Origin: JBQTHD01 sp052390275
GTDB lineage: Bacteria; Actinomycetota; Acidimicrobiia; Acidimicrobiales; AC-14
Direction of reading: 5' to 3'
DNA: 64,000 nt
Assembly: GCA_052390275.1 (NCBI GenBank)
Contig: JBQTHD010000040.1
Location: 1 to 64,000, forward strand
The notes below the pieces were generated by a model that saw only the letters and a program-made list of their open reading frames with translations, was not told where the DNA came from and did no database searches. The position numbers and the translations under genes are program-made. Below, in pieces: positions 52,598 to 60,706 of the stretch (within the stretch, counting starts at the first letter, position 1; each line of letters begins with the position of its first letter).

Positions 52598-55173
52598 GCA
52601 ACCGAAACGACGACGACCGTGGCGGGTCGGTGCGCGACACCGAGCTCCTCGCTGACGTCTCGAAAGCGGCCGAGATCATCGCTCCGCTCTGGCCCCTGAC
52701 CAGCTTCGTCGCCGTAAATCCTCTCGTCGGTCTACAGCACCTCTCCTTCGACGAGGCCACCGCCGTCGCCCGCCGGTGGTTACGGGCCCGTACCCACGTG
52801 ACCCTTGGCGAGTTCCGAGCCGCCCACGAGAGGGGCGCCATCACCGATGCGGATCTGCGGCGTGCGATCGTGGGTGTCGACGAGGGACTCGTATCTCTGG
52901 CCAGCCTGAGTGTCCGAGATCGAACGGTCGATGCCGTGGAGATCGTGCGCCTGGACCTCCTCGTGGGACCCGACGACGAGCCCCCCACGGCGCCGGGGAT
53001 CGGGCGGGTCGATGCCGGGACCATCCGGGCGGTCAACGCTCTCGTCGCCGCGTGGTGTGCCGCCTTCGTCGACGAGGCCGGCGTGGCCTGGCCAATGCCC
53101 GGCCGCGAGCACGGATTCTTCCGGGCCTGGCGGGAGCTCGCGCTTTACGACCGGAGGCTCCGCCGTCTCGCGGGCCCGACCGGCATTAGTTGGCTGGCGC
53201 GACTACCTGACAGTCCGGTCGAGGCTCTCGCCGCTGCCCTCGATTCGTTGGGTGTCGACGGTGATCGCGTCGACGCGCTGCGAGGCCATCTGGGCCGGCT
53301 TCCGGGTTGGTCTGGATACGCTCGCTGGCAGGACCAGTGGGCTCCGCCCGACCACCATCGCCCCCCTCTGCGCCTCGTGGACCTCCTCGCCGTGCAGGTT
53401 GCCGCAACAGCAACGGCAGCCCATGGCGCGCCTACCCGGCCACCGCAGCAGCAGAGTCAGATGGCGGACAGACTCCTGGAGCAGCGGACGGAGGCGGTAC
53501 TCACGGCTCTCGGCAGCACCTCCGACGACCCGGTTCTCAACCCCGCCGTGCGTGGCGTCCTGGCGCGGATGTCACCGCCGATGCGCCCGTCAATATGGCT
53601 GGAGGCGCAGGAGGGCAACTTTCGCGATCGCCTCCTGGGACTGTTGACGGGCAAGGACCCCGGTCCGGTGCCCGAGCGCCCGGATGTTCAGGCTGCCTTC
53701 TGTATCGACGCTCGCTCGGAGGGCCTGCGACGGCATCTGGAGGCATGCGGCCCCTACGACACCCTCGGGTTCGCCGGCTTCTTCGGGGTTCCCGTGCGCT
53801 GGCGGCCGCTCGGGTCAACGGAGAGTCAGGCGTGCTGCCCGGTCTTTGTGACACCTCGCCACGAGGTGGCCGAGCAGCCGCTCGTCGCTGACAGCGCCAC
53901 TGCCTACCTCAGCACCCAGCGAGTGGCCAGCGCCAAACACGAGGCGTTCCACGCGGCCAAAGGAAGCCTGGCCGGCCCCTTCGCTCTCGCCGAGGGAGCG
54001 GGTTACGTCCTGGGTCCTGTGGCCGCAGTCAGGACGCTGGCACCGGGGCTGGCCCGGCGCCTGAAGGAATTGACAAGCCGGGCCTCTTCGCTGGAGACCC
54101 GGCCGGCGGTCGCGGCCGAACACGACGACGGACCTGGCCTGGCCCTCAAAGAGCGGACCTCCTTCGCCGAAGGCATCGTCCGAACCATGGGTCTGACCCG
54201 CTTCGCTCCGCTCATCGTTCTTTGCGGGCACGGCAGCGACAACATCAACAACCCGCACGCATCCTCCTATGACTGCGGTGCTTGCGGTGGCGCCCCCGGA
54301 GGTCCGAGCGCTCGCGTGGCGGCGGCCATTCTCAACGATCCCGGCGTGCGCGCCGGCCTAATGGAACAGGGCATCACGATCCCCGACGACACCCGCTTCG
54401 TTGCCGCCCAGCACGACACCGTCTCCGACGAACTGACGGTCCTCGACCGCGAAGCCCTACCTGCGAGCCACCAGAAGCTCCTCGCTGCCTTCGAGCGGGA
54501 CGTGGCTGTGGCCGGTGAACGCCTCGCTCGCGAGCGCGCCGAGCGGCTTCCGGGCGATCCGGCGAAGGTCCGGCTCCGTGGGCGCGACTGGGCACAGGTA
54601 CGCCCCGAGTGGGGGCTCGCCGGCAACGCCGCCTTCGTTGTCGGACCCCGCTCGCTCACCGCCGATCTCGACCTGGCCTGTCGGGTGTTCCTGCACTCCT
54701 ACGACGCCGAGGACGATTTCGACGGTAGTGCCCTGGAGACGATCCTCACGGCCCCGCTCGTCGTCGGCCAGTGGATCTCCGCCCAGTACTACTTCTCCTC
54801 CGTCGATCCTGACCAGTTCGGAGCGGGGGACAAGACGCTGCACAACCCGGTGGGCGGCATCGGCGTCGTGCTGGGCGAGGGCGGCGACCTCCAGGTCGGC
54901 CTGCCCGCCCAGGCGGTGGCCGTTGGAGAGAGGCGCATGCATGAGCCACTGCGCCTTCTTGCGGTGGTGCAGGCGCCCCTCGATCGTATTGAGGCGATCA
55001 TCGGGCGCCACCAGGTGCTCCAGGAACTGATCGGCGGCAAGTGGATCACCTTGGCCGGCCGGCCGGCCGGGGAGGAGCACTGGTCCATCCGCAGCCCGGG
55101 CGGCAATTGGATGCCGTGGCGTCCGTCCGACGACAGCGTGGATTACACCAACGCATCCCTGGAGGTTGGATAA
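52594..55173 (+). CDS. dabA: DabA, DUF2309 carbonic-anhydrase-like subunit of the DAB pump
   Basis: An 859-residue DUF2309 protein that binds zinc and, with DabB, hydrates CO2 to bicarbonate using the ion gradient. The predicted zinc ligands align with Halothiobacillus DabA: Cys370 and Asp372 in QAAFCIDARSEG, His546 in VLCGHGSDN and Cys561 in SYDCGACGG. The N-terminal IAPLWPLTSFVAVNPLVGLQHLSFDEA is the family hallmark, and GGIGVVLGEGGDLQVGLPAQAV the end. Together with the operon it supplies the bicarbonate pool for CsoSCA. ATG 52594 starts the family sequence. Confidence 0.96.
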   Translation: MSNRNDDDRGGSVRDTELLADVSKAAEIIAPLWPLTSFVAVNPLVGLQHLSFDEATAVARRWLRARTHVTLGEFRAAHERGAITDADLRRAIVGVDEGLVSLASLSVRDRTVDAVEIVRLDLLVGPDDEPPTAPGIGRVDAGTIRAVNALVAAWCAAFVDEAGVAWPMPGREHGFFRAWRELALYDRRLRRLAGPTGISWLARLPDSPVEALAAALDSLGVDGDRVDALRGHLGRLPGWSGYARWQDQWAPPDHHRPPLRLVDLLAVQVAATATAAHGAPTRPPQQQSQMADRLLEQRTEAVLTALGSTSDDPVLNPAVRGVLARMSPPMRPSIWLEAQEGNFRDRLLGLLTGKDPGPVPERPDVQAAFCIDARSEGLRRHLEACGPYDTLGFAGFFGVPVRWRPLGSTESQACCPVFVTPRHEVAEQPLVADSATAYLSTQRVASAKHEAFHAAKGSLAGPFALAEGAGYVLGPVAAVRTLAPGLARRLKELTSRASSLETRPAVAAEHDDGPGLALKERTSFAEGIVRTMGLTRFAPLIVLCGHGSDNINNPHASSYDCGACGGAPGGPSARVAAAILNDPGVRAGLMEQGITIPDDTRFVAAQHDTVSDELTVLDREALPASHQKLLAAFERDVAVAGERLARERAERLPGDPAKVRLRGRDWAQVRPEWGLAGNAAFVVGPRSLTADLDLACRVFLHSYDAEDDFDGSALETILTAPLVVGQWISAQYYFSSVDPDQFGAGDKTLHNPVGGIGVVLGEGGDLQVGLPAQAVAVGERRMHEPLRLLAVVQAPLDRIEAIIGRHQVLQELIGGKWITLAGRPAGEEHWSIRSPGGNWMPWRPSDDSVDYTNASLEVG

Positions 55174-55385
55174 AAGGTGCCCTCGTCGCAAAGTATGCAG
55201 TAGAAGGCCCGGCCGGCTTCGGCGTCCCCCCGGCGACCGACTGAAGGGGGGTCTCACGACGACTATCCGCAGCGATCAGCCGTATGCTGCCCATCTCACG
55301 AGGCTGCATTGCTGACGGGGTGCGGCGTCGACGGCACCCGCAGGCCTGACCTAGACCCGGTTCGGGCCTGGGAGACTTGGGGCCT

Positions 55386-56435
55386 GTGAGCCGAATCGGT
55401 GTGCGGAGGTGCCTGGGGGCGGCGGTGCTCTTCGGTGCGTCGGCCCCGACGGCGTCGGTGCTGGCATCGGACATGTCGGCGTTTCTGCTGGCCGGGCTGC
55501 TCTACGTCGGTGCGGGGTTGGCGGTCGCGCCCGCGGTACGGCGCCACCCGCCGACTCGCGCCGCGCTGCGCGACGGGTGGCGGCCGTTGGCCGTGGCGGT
55601 GATCGCCGGTGGCGCGCTGGGCCCGGCACTGTTGGTGCTGGGGCTGGCCCGGGTGGAGGCCTCGACGGCGTCGATCCTGTTGAACGTCGAACTAGTGGCG
55701 ACGGTCGTGGTGGCCGGGTTGTTCTTCGGCGAGCACCTCGGTCGTCGCGTGCTCCTCGCCGCCGGGTTGATCACCGCCGGCGGGGTCCTGCTCGTATGGT
55801 CCCCGGGCGGTTCGGTCAGCGCGGGTGCGCTGTTCGTGGTAGCCGCCTGTGCCTGTTGGGGATTGGACAACAGCGTGACGGCGCGAATCGAGCACCTCTC
55901 GCCGGAGTCGGTGGTGCTGGCCAAGGGCGCGGTGGCCGGGTCGGTGAACGTGGTGCTCGGCTGGACGGTGGCATCCGGGGCCGGGGCTTCGTTGACCGTC
56001 GGGCAGTTGGCGGCGGCGTTGGTCGTCGGCGGGGCAGGCTATGGCCTGTCCATCACGTGGTGGGTGAAAGGTGCCCGCGATTTGGGCGCAGCTCGGGCGC
56101 AGGTCATTTTCGCTACCGCGCCGTTCATTGGGGCCGTGGGTGCGTGGGTGGGGTTGGGAGACGCGGTGTCCGGAGTACAGGTTGCCGCGGTGGCACTTGC
56201 GGCGGTCGGGGTGTGGTTGTCGATCGACTCGGCGCACGGTCACCGGCACCGTCACGAGCCGGCGGTGCACGATCATGGGCACACCCATCCAGACGAGCAT
56301 CACGACCCCGAGCACGAGGACGAGCACGAGCCTGCGTTCGCGGGGCGCCACAGCCATCGCCACTTCCACCAGGACGTCGTTGTCCACGATCATCCCCACG
56401 TCCCCGACCTGCACCACCACCATCGCCATGACTGA
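55386..56435 (+). CDS. EamA/DMT-family transporter with His-rich tail
   Basis: A 349-residue transporter with ten hydrophobic helices in two EamA halves (LGAAVLFGASAPTASVLA; VEASTASILLNVELVATVVVAGLFFGE; AARAQVIFATAPFIGAVGAWVGLGD). The last ~65 residues are a dense His/Asp/Glu tail (e.g. VHDHGHTHPDEHHDPEHEDEH) typical of metal-binding domains. It could move Ni, Co, Zn or another metal, or a metal-bound metabolite. GTG 55386 is chosen for the family start. The 3' end overlaps the truncated hydrolase on the other strand. Confidence 0.8.
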   Translation: MSRIGVRRCLGAAVLFGASAPTASVLASDMSAFLLAGLLYVGAGLAVAPAVRRHPPTRAALRDGWRPLAVAVIAGGALGPALLVLGLARVEASTASILLNVELVATVVVAGLFFGEHLGRRVLLAAGLITAGGVLLVWSPGGSVSAGALFVVAACACWGLDNSVTARIEHLSPESVVLAKGAVAGSVNVVLGWTVASGAGASLTVGQLAAALVVGGAGYGLSITWWVKGARDLGAARAQVIFATAPFIGAVGAWVGLGDAVSGVQVAAVALAAVGVWLSIDSAHGHRHRHEPAVHDHGHTHPDEHHDPEHEDEHEPAFAGRHSHRHFHQDVVVHDHPHVPDLHHHHRHD

Positions 56436-56848
56436 GCTCTGAGCTGTAGGCCGTCGCAGAGAGAGTCGCCTGGGCTTCGAGGAACTACCACGCCGCCCAG
56501 CGGGACCGGCGGTGCCGCCGCCGCCAGCGCCGCGGCGAGGATGGGGCCGGTCGAGTGCCCGACAACGATTGCGCCCGGCGACATCAGGGGCCGGATCGGC
56601 GCCAAGTGGTGCTCCACGTCGCAGGCCCCGTCGGGTGGTTTGGGCGAGCGGCCGAAGCCGACCAGGTCGGGGGCGATCCCCCGGTAGCCGGGCGCAGAGG
56701 CGGTGAGGCGGTCCCGGTAGCGCGACGAGGCGCCCAAGCCGTGGAGGAAAAGTACGGGGTGGCCCTCTGAGATGAGCCTTGCCGTATTGGGGAGGAGCAA
56801 CGCAGCTCCCTCGTCGAGAGCCGGCGAGGCGCCTTGATCGCCCACCAT
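56390..56848 (-). pseudogene. Truncated alpha/beta hydrolase
   Basis: A 152-residue fragment. The N-terminal half of an alpha/beta hydrolase is clear (VLFLHGLGASSRYRDRLTA, GIAPDLVGFGRSPKP, nucleophile elbow IVVGHSTGPILAAALAAAA). After about residue 120 the sequence leaves the family and ends on the His-tail region of the DMT gene. The acid and His of the triad are missing, so the protein is probably inactive. The loss looks like a recombination breakpoint near 56480. Confidence 0.65.
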
Positions 56849-57068
56849 GGGTGTTTAGCCATACGGCCATACGGATAAACGTCGGGTAGCGCAACGCCCC
56901 AAGGACCCGCGACCAAGGAGGCACCACCAGTTGAGCGCGGACGTCCGTCAAGTCAGGCAGCGGGTCCACGGCCACTGAGATGCTGAACCCGTTGCCGCCG
57001 GCCCTCGAAGGGGTCTCCCCACGCGCCACGGCCATCGTCATGCAGCGCACGCTCGAGGGCAACCTCCG

Positions 57069-57515
57069 TCACGGCTCCCATGGCGCCTCAACGACAACTG
57101 CCCGGGATTCGTCCACCCAGAACACCGCGATGCCGACACGGTCGAGTGCGAGTCGGATCTTCGCTACCTCGGAGCGGTGAGCCTTGTCTCCTGGAAGAGC
57201 GATCCCGGCTCGATCCTCACCCGACGACACCACCCGCATTGCCTTCAAGACTGCTTTGCCAACGTGATCGAAGACCTGGGCCGTGTCGAACGTCATTCCG
57301 TACCGAGCCGTGTCGTTCTTCGAACTCCCGGCCCCCTTCGCCGCAATGACAAGCCGCTCCCCGTAGCGTTCCGCAACGAGGTCGTCTCCGCGCTGCACCA
57401 CTGTGGCGCGCCTGACTATCCGCCAAGACTTGCTGACAAGGAAGTCCTGTACGGCATCGATCACCTCGTCTTCGGTAAGTACCGCAGAGACGCTGGTCTC
57501 CGTCGGCTCAGTCAT
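57069..57515 (-). CDS. PD-(D/E)XK-like protein of unknown function
   Basis: A 148-residue protein. It fits a family with a nuclease-like fold: an N-terminal helix (LTEDEVIDAVQDFLVSKSWRIV), a core QRGDDLVAERYGERLVIAAKG with the pattern D-x9-13-(E)xK, then RYGMTFDTAQVFDHVGKAVLKAM, GIALPGDKAH and VFWVDESRAVVV. In relatives the core usually reads IEAKG; here Glu is replaced by Ala (IAAKG). ATG 57515 gives the family start. Neighbours are fragments and unrelated genes. Confidence 0.6.
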   Translation of the reverse strand: MTEPTETSVSAVLTEDEVIDAVQDFLVSKSWRIVRRATVVQRGDDLVAERYGERLVIAAKGAGSSKNDTARYGMTFDTAQVFDHVGKAVLKAMRVVSSGEDRAGIALPGDKAHRSEVAKIRLALDRVGIAVFWVDESRAVVVEAPWEP

Positions 57516-57615
57516 CTCTGGGCACCACCAGTTCGGATGATGCGTGACCCACCGGCCACCCCTGGCACGTTGGGACACTGTCTTTTGGGCCGGCCACGGA
57601 GGCGTTGATCCCCAG

Positions 57616-57861
57616 TTACCCAAAGAGCCAGCCGGTCGGTGCTGCTTGGTGCCAGTTCGTGCCTGTGAGCTGGCCTTTCGTGATCGCGACAATGCTCGTC
57701 CGTGCGGCTGTGGCGGCCATGGCGGTCGGCACTCCAGCAGGGTCACAAAGCGATCGGCCACGTCGAGCTCGTAACGAACCTGCCCACGGGCGCTCGGGTA
57801 GCCGGTCGTTGCGATCCGCAAGCCAACGGCGAGCCCGGGCGACGTCGGTGTCGGGGAGCAC
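57616..57861 (-). pseudogene. Frameshifted DUF3024-like gene
   Basis: Two frames together spell a DUF3024 protein. The first frame gives MLPDTDVARARRWLADRNDRLPE; near 57793 the match moves to the neighbouring frame with RGQVRYELDVADRFVTLLECRPPW. The end of the first frame (APTGWLFG) resembles the family end PTGIFWG. The middle is degraded. So a small gene of unknown function has lost its reading frame. The spans in each frame are too short to be separate genes. Confidence 0.5.
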
Positions 57862-57909
57862 TCACCCACCGTAGGACGAGCGAGGAGGGCGATCGCGTAG
57901 GGTCGGGCC

Positions 57910-58890
57910 GTGGGCGACCCCATCGACGAGCTGATTGAGGAGATCATCGTCGACGCCTACGGCGAGCACGAGCAGCTCTGGTCGTTTCGCCAGGTGTTCG
58001 AGGACGAGGCCCGGTTCCCTTTTCGTGGTCGGGTGGTCGGGGTGGAGGTAGAGGTCGCCTCGGTCGACTTCGACGGCGACGAACGCCGTGGCTTGATCGC
58101 CGTGTGCCGGCGGGCCGGCGAGGTCCACACGGTGTCCCTTCTCGAGGTGATCCCGGAGGGTCCGCTGCCGCTGCGGACGCGCCAGCTCCTCGACGCCTAC
58201 CGGCGCTGGTCGGGCGCCACACCGCTCACGCCCATGGCGCCGGATCAGGCGACACCCTGGGTCTACCCGCGGTTCGCCTCGGTCACGATCGGCATGCGCA
58301 CCCCGCTGGCCTTGCAGCCGATGGGCGCCTGGAACCCGACCGAGGAGTACTGGGGCGAGCCGGACCAGCCGCTGGACCCGTTGTCCGAAGAGATCTTCGC
58401 AGCCGGGATGAGGCCGTGCTTCGAGATGGAGCAAATCCTTCCCGGCGTCGAGCCCGACGACTGGGACACCGACCCGATCGTCGACGCCGCCAACCTGCAC
58501 CGTGCCGGCTATCACGGTGAGGCGATCCGGCTGCTCGAAGGCTTACTCGCTATCGAAACCCGCTGCATCGACGCATGGGCTCACCTGGGCCTGATCTCCT
58601 TCGACACCAAGGGGCCAGGAGCGGCGGCCAAGCTCTATGAGACCGGCGTGGCCGTGGCCGAGCGTTCGCTGCCCGAAGGGTTCGCTGGCGTGCTGCCCTG
58701 GGGCATGGTCGACAACCGCCCGTTCCTGCGCTGCCTGCATGGCCTGGCCCTGTGCGCCTGGCGGCAGCGCCGCTGGGACGACGCCGAGGCGATGCTCACC
58801 GCACGGGTATGGCTCGACCCCACCGGCCCGCTGGACGCGCTGGCATGCCTTGCACCGGTCCGGGCCCGTACCCGGTGGACCCGGCCGTGA
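57910..58890 (+). CDS. TPR-containing protein of unknown function
   Basis: A 326-residue soluble protein. Residues 1-100 form a compact N-terminal region (RGRVVGVEVEVASVDFDGD, VHTVSLLEVIPEG); residues ~110-180 hold the block YPRFASVTIGMRTPLALQPMGAW. The second half has TPR-like helices (ANLHRAGYHGEAIRLLEGLLAI, IDAWAHLGLISF, LHGLALCAWRQRRWDDAEAML). It resembles a family of actinobacterial and proteobacterial proteins without known function. GTG 57910 is the start. The last residues (RARTRWTRP) may have been altered by the small gene overlap. Confidence 0.65.
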   Translation: MGDPIDELIEEIIVDAYGEHEQLWSFRQVFEDEARFPFRGRVVGVEVEVASVDFDGDERRGLIAVCRRAGEVHTVSLLEVIPEGPLPLRTRQLLDAYRRWSGATPLTPMAPDQATPWVYPRFASVTIGMRTPLALQPMGAWNPTEEYWGEPDQPLDPLSEEIFAAGMRPCFEMEQILPGVEPDDWDTDPIVDAANLHRAGYHGEAIRLLEGLLAIETRCIDAWAHLGLISFDTKGPGAAAKLYETGVAVAERSLPEGFAGVLPWGMVDNRPFLRCLHGLALCAWRQRRWDDAEAMLTARVWLDPTGPLDALACLAPVRARTRWTRP

Positions 58891-59048
58891 CGGGAATCCA
58901 GCGCCGCCCGTCGGTCCTCGGGCCCGAGCCGTGGACGGAGATCGCCGGCGCCGCCTGGTGCCACTACGACCGGTGGTTCGCCCTCGTGGCCGTAGGGGAC
59001 TTCGGAGGCGATCTCGACGCGCTCGAAACGGGTCTGCCCCTGCTTTAG
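58887..59048 (+). CDS. Small hypothetical protein
   Basis: A 53-residue reading that starts at GTG 58887, overlapping the TPR gene stop (GTGA), and ends just before the transposase remnant. It has a hydrophobic middle (AAWCHYDRWFALVAVGDFGG) and no recognised domain. It could be the remains of a longer gene cut by the IS3 element. Weak call. Confidence 0.3.
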   Translation: MTGIQRRPSVLGPEPWTEIAGAAWCHYDRWFALVAVGDFGGDLDALETGLPLL

Positions 59049-59071
59049 TTGACTCGCAGGGTTGATAGACA

Positions 59072-59482
59072 TCACGCAGCTTGAGCGGTCGGTCGAAGCA
59101 GTATCTCAAACTCGACCGGGGTGAGCTTGCCCAGCCCTCGCTGGCGTCGGCGGCGGTGATAGGTGGCCTCGATCCAGGTGACGATGGCGAGGCGCAATTC
59201 TTCTCGGGTCTGCCATCTCCGGCGGTTCAGGACGTTCTTTTGCAACAGCGAGAAGAACGATTCCATGGCGGCGTTATCCGCACAGGCGGCCACTCGACCC
59301 ATCGAGCCCCGCAGCCTGGCGTTGGCCAGGGCCCGCACGAAGGCATTGGAACGGAACTGACTTCCCCGGTCCGAGTGCACGATCGTGGCCACCGGCCCTC
59401 GTAGGGCGATGGCGTTGGCCAGAGCCGACACCGCCAGCGCCGAGTTCATCCGCTCACTCACGGAGTAGGCGTCCGACCACAC
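59072..59482 (-). mobile_element. IS3-family transposase, 3' fragment
   Basis: About 136 residues of the C-terminal half of the IS3 orfB transposase: the second catalytic Asp and following motif in TIVHSDRGSQFRSNAF, SMGRVAACADNAAMESFFSLLQKNVLNRR with the catalytic Glu, and YHRRRRQRGLGKLTPVEFE. The upstream DDE Asp and the helix-turn-helix orfA are missing; sequence past ~59475 does not match, so the element is cut there. It is unlikely to move by itself. Confidence 0.85.
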
Positions 59483-59833
59483 CCGAGCATGCCCACGGAG
59501 GAGGCCACCTGGGTGTCGCCTTGGGTCACCATCACCGGCCGAGATGCGCTGGAGCGTTCACTTCTGAAGCCTCCTTGCTCGGGTTCTGCGTGGATCGACA
59601 ACTGGAGCCTCCTCTGCTGAAAGGGACTTCTCATGCATCCTCGGGAGTCAATCGGCCGAGCCTCCTGAAGAATCACGGCCAGCTGGTGGCGAAGAGTCCC
59701 GACCCCTTTCCAGACTGCAGCAAGGGATTTAGGATCGGGTCCGAGGAGGCGGGAGAATGGCCAGTTCAGATCGGCACAGGTTGCCAAGGCCCGGAAGGCG
59801 CGGTCGGCTGGTCATTCTGCGGCCGGCCCCCCG
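59483..59833. other. Gene-free stretch after the IS3 fragment
   Basis: About 350 bases with no recognised gene. It starts at the break in the transposase fragment and ends at the alpha/beta hydrolase start. Open frames here (e.g. on the minus strand to 59787) have no family resemblance. Confidence 0.45.
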
Positions 59834-60706
59834 GTGACTGCGAATGAGCTGAGCCGTTTGGAGTACCGGTTCAACGGAGCGATCCGGTACTTCGACTCGG
59901 AGGAGAATTCGTCTGAACGCTGCGCCATCGTGTTGCTGCACGGCCTGGGTGGCGCCCTGGATCACTGGTCGGCCGTGATTCCCGTCCTGCGGAAGGACCA
60001 GCGGGTGATTGCGCTGGATCTGCCCGGTTTCGGACGCAGCGTCCTGCCAACCGGCGGCCTGTCTGTGGAGAACATCGCTTCGGACATCCACCGCCACGTC
60101 GCGGACCTCGGCGTTTCAGAAATGCACCTGGTCACCCACTCCGTCGGCGTCTACATAGGTCTCGAGATGGCGAATCAGGCACCACAACGCATTAGGCGAC
60201 TTTCAGTTATAAGTGGGACGCTGTTCCGGCTGAGTAGGGCGATCGCCCAGCCTCACCTGTTCAGGGACGACCGGATGCTGGCAGTTCAACTACTGATCCA
60301 CCTGAGCCTGGGCTCATTACCGGTGACGTTCCGCACCGCTTCAATGATGACGAGAAGTCCCGTTCTTCGCTCGCTGGTACTTCGACCGTTCGTCGGCAAC
60401 GCCCGCGGGATCAGCCCGGAGATGGTCACCACGTGCCTGTCCGGGAACACCGGCCGATCCATCCCCGACGCGTTGAGGATCGCCCGAAAGATTTCGCTCT
60501 TAGACGTCTGGATGAAGGTTTCCGCACCCACCAACCTGATTTGGGGAGACCGTGACCGGTTGATCAACGACCGTGACCTGGAGATTGCCGGCGCCAACTC
60601 GGTGATCCAGCAAAGGCTCCCGCTGCCAGGAATCGGCCACTGGCCAATGGTGGAGGATCCTGCAGCCGTCGCCGCTTTTATCATTCAAGCCGAACATTAC
60701 GAATGA
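59834..60706 (+). CDS. Alpha/beta hydrolase
   Basis: A 290-residue alpha/beta hydrolase. IVLLHGLGGALDHW gives the oxyanion region, ALDLPGFGRS the second strand, LVTHSVGVYIGLEMA the nucleophile Ser, NLIWGDRDRLI the acid, and GIGHWPMVEDPAAVAAFI the His. It looks complete and is similar to esterases and lyases of the MhpC group; substrate unknown. It overlaps the next gene by ATGA (60703-60706), so both are co-translated. Confidence 0.85.
   Translation: MTANELSRLEYRFNGAIRYFDSEENSSERCAIVLLHGLGGALDHWSAVIPVLRKDQRVIALDLPGFGRSVLPTGGLSVENIASDIHRHVADLGVSEMHLVTHSVGVYIGLEMANQAPQRIRRLSVISGTLFRLSRAIAQPHLFRDDRMLAVQLLIHLSLGSLPVTFRTASMMTRSPVLRSLVLRPFVGNARGISPEMVTTCLSGNTGRSIPDALRIARKISLLDVWMKVSAPTNLIWGDRDRLINDRDLEIAGANSVIQQRLPLPGIGHWPMVEDPAAVAAFIIQAEHYE

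Noticed and set aside
55692..57062. 456-codon minus-strand frame across the DMT transporter
   Set aside because: Mostly antisense to a clear transporter gene and without family motifs; the His-codon-rich 3' part creates an open reverse frame.
59483..59833. Missing front half of the IS3 transposase in another frame
   Set aside because: I read all three minus-strand frames and saw no IS3 motifs past about 59475, so it is a true truncation.
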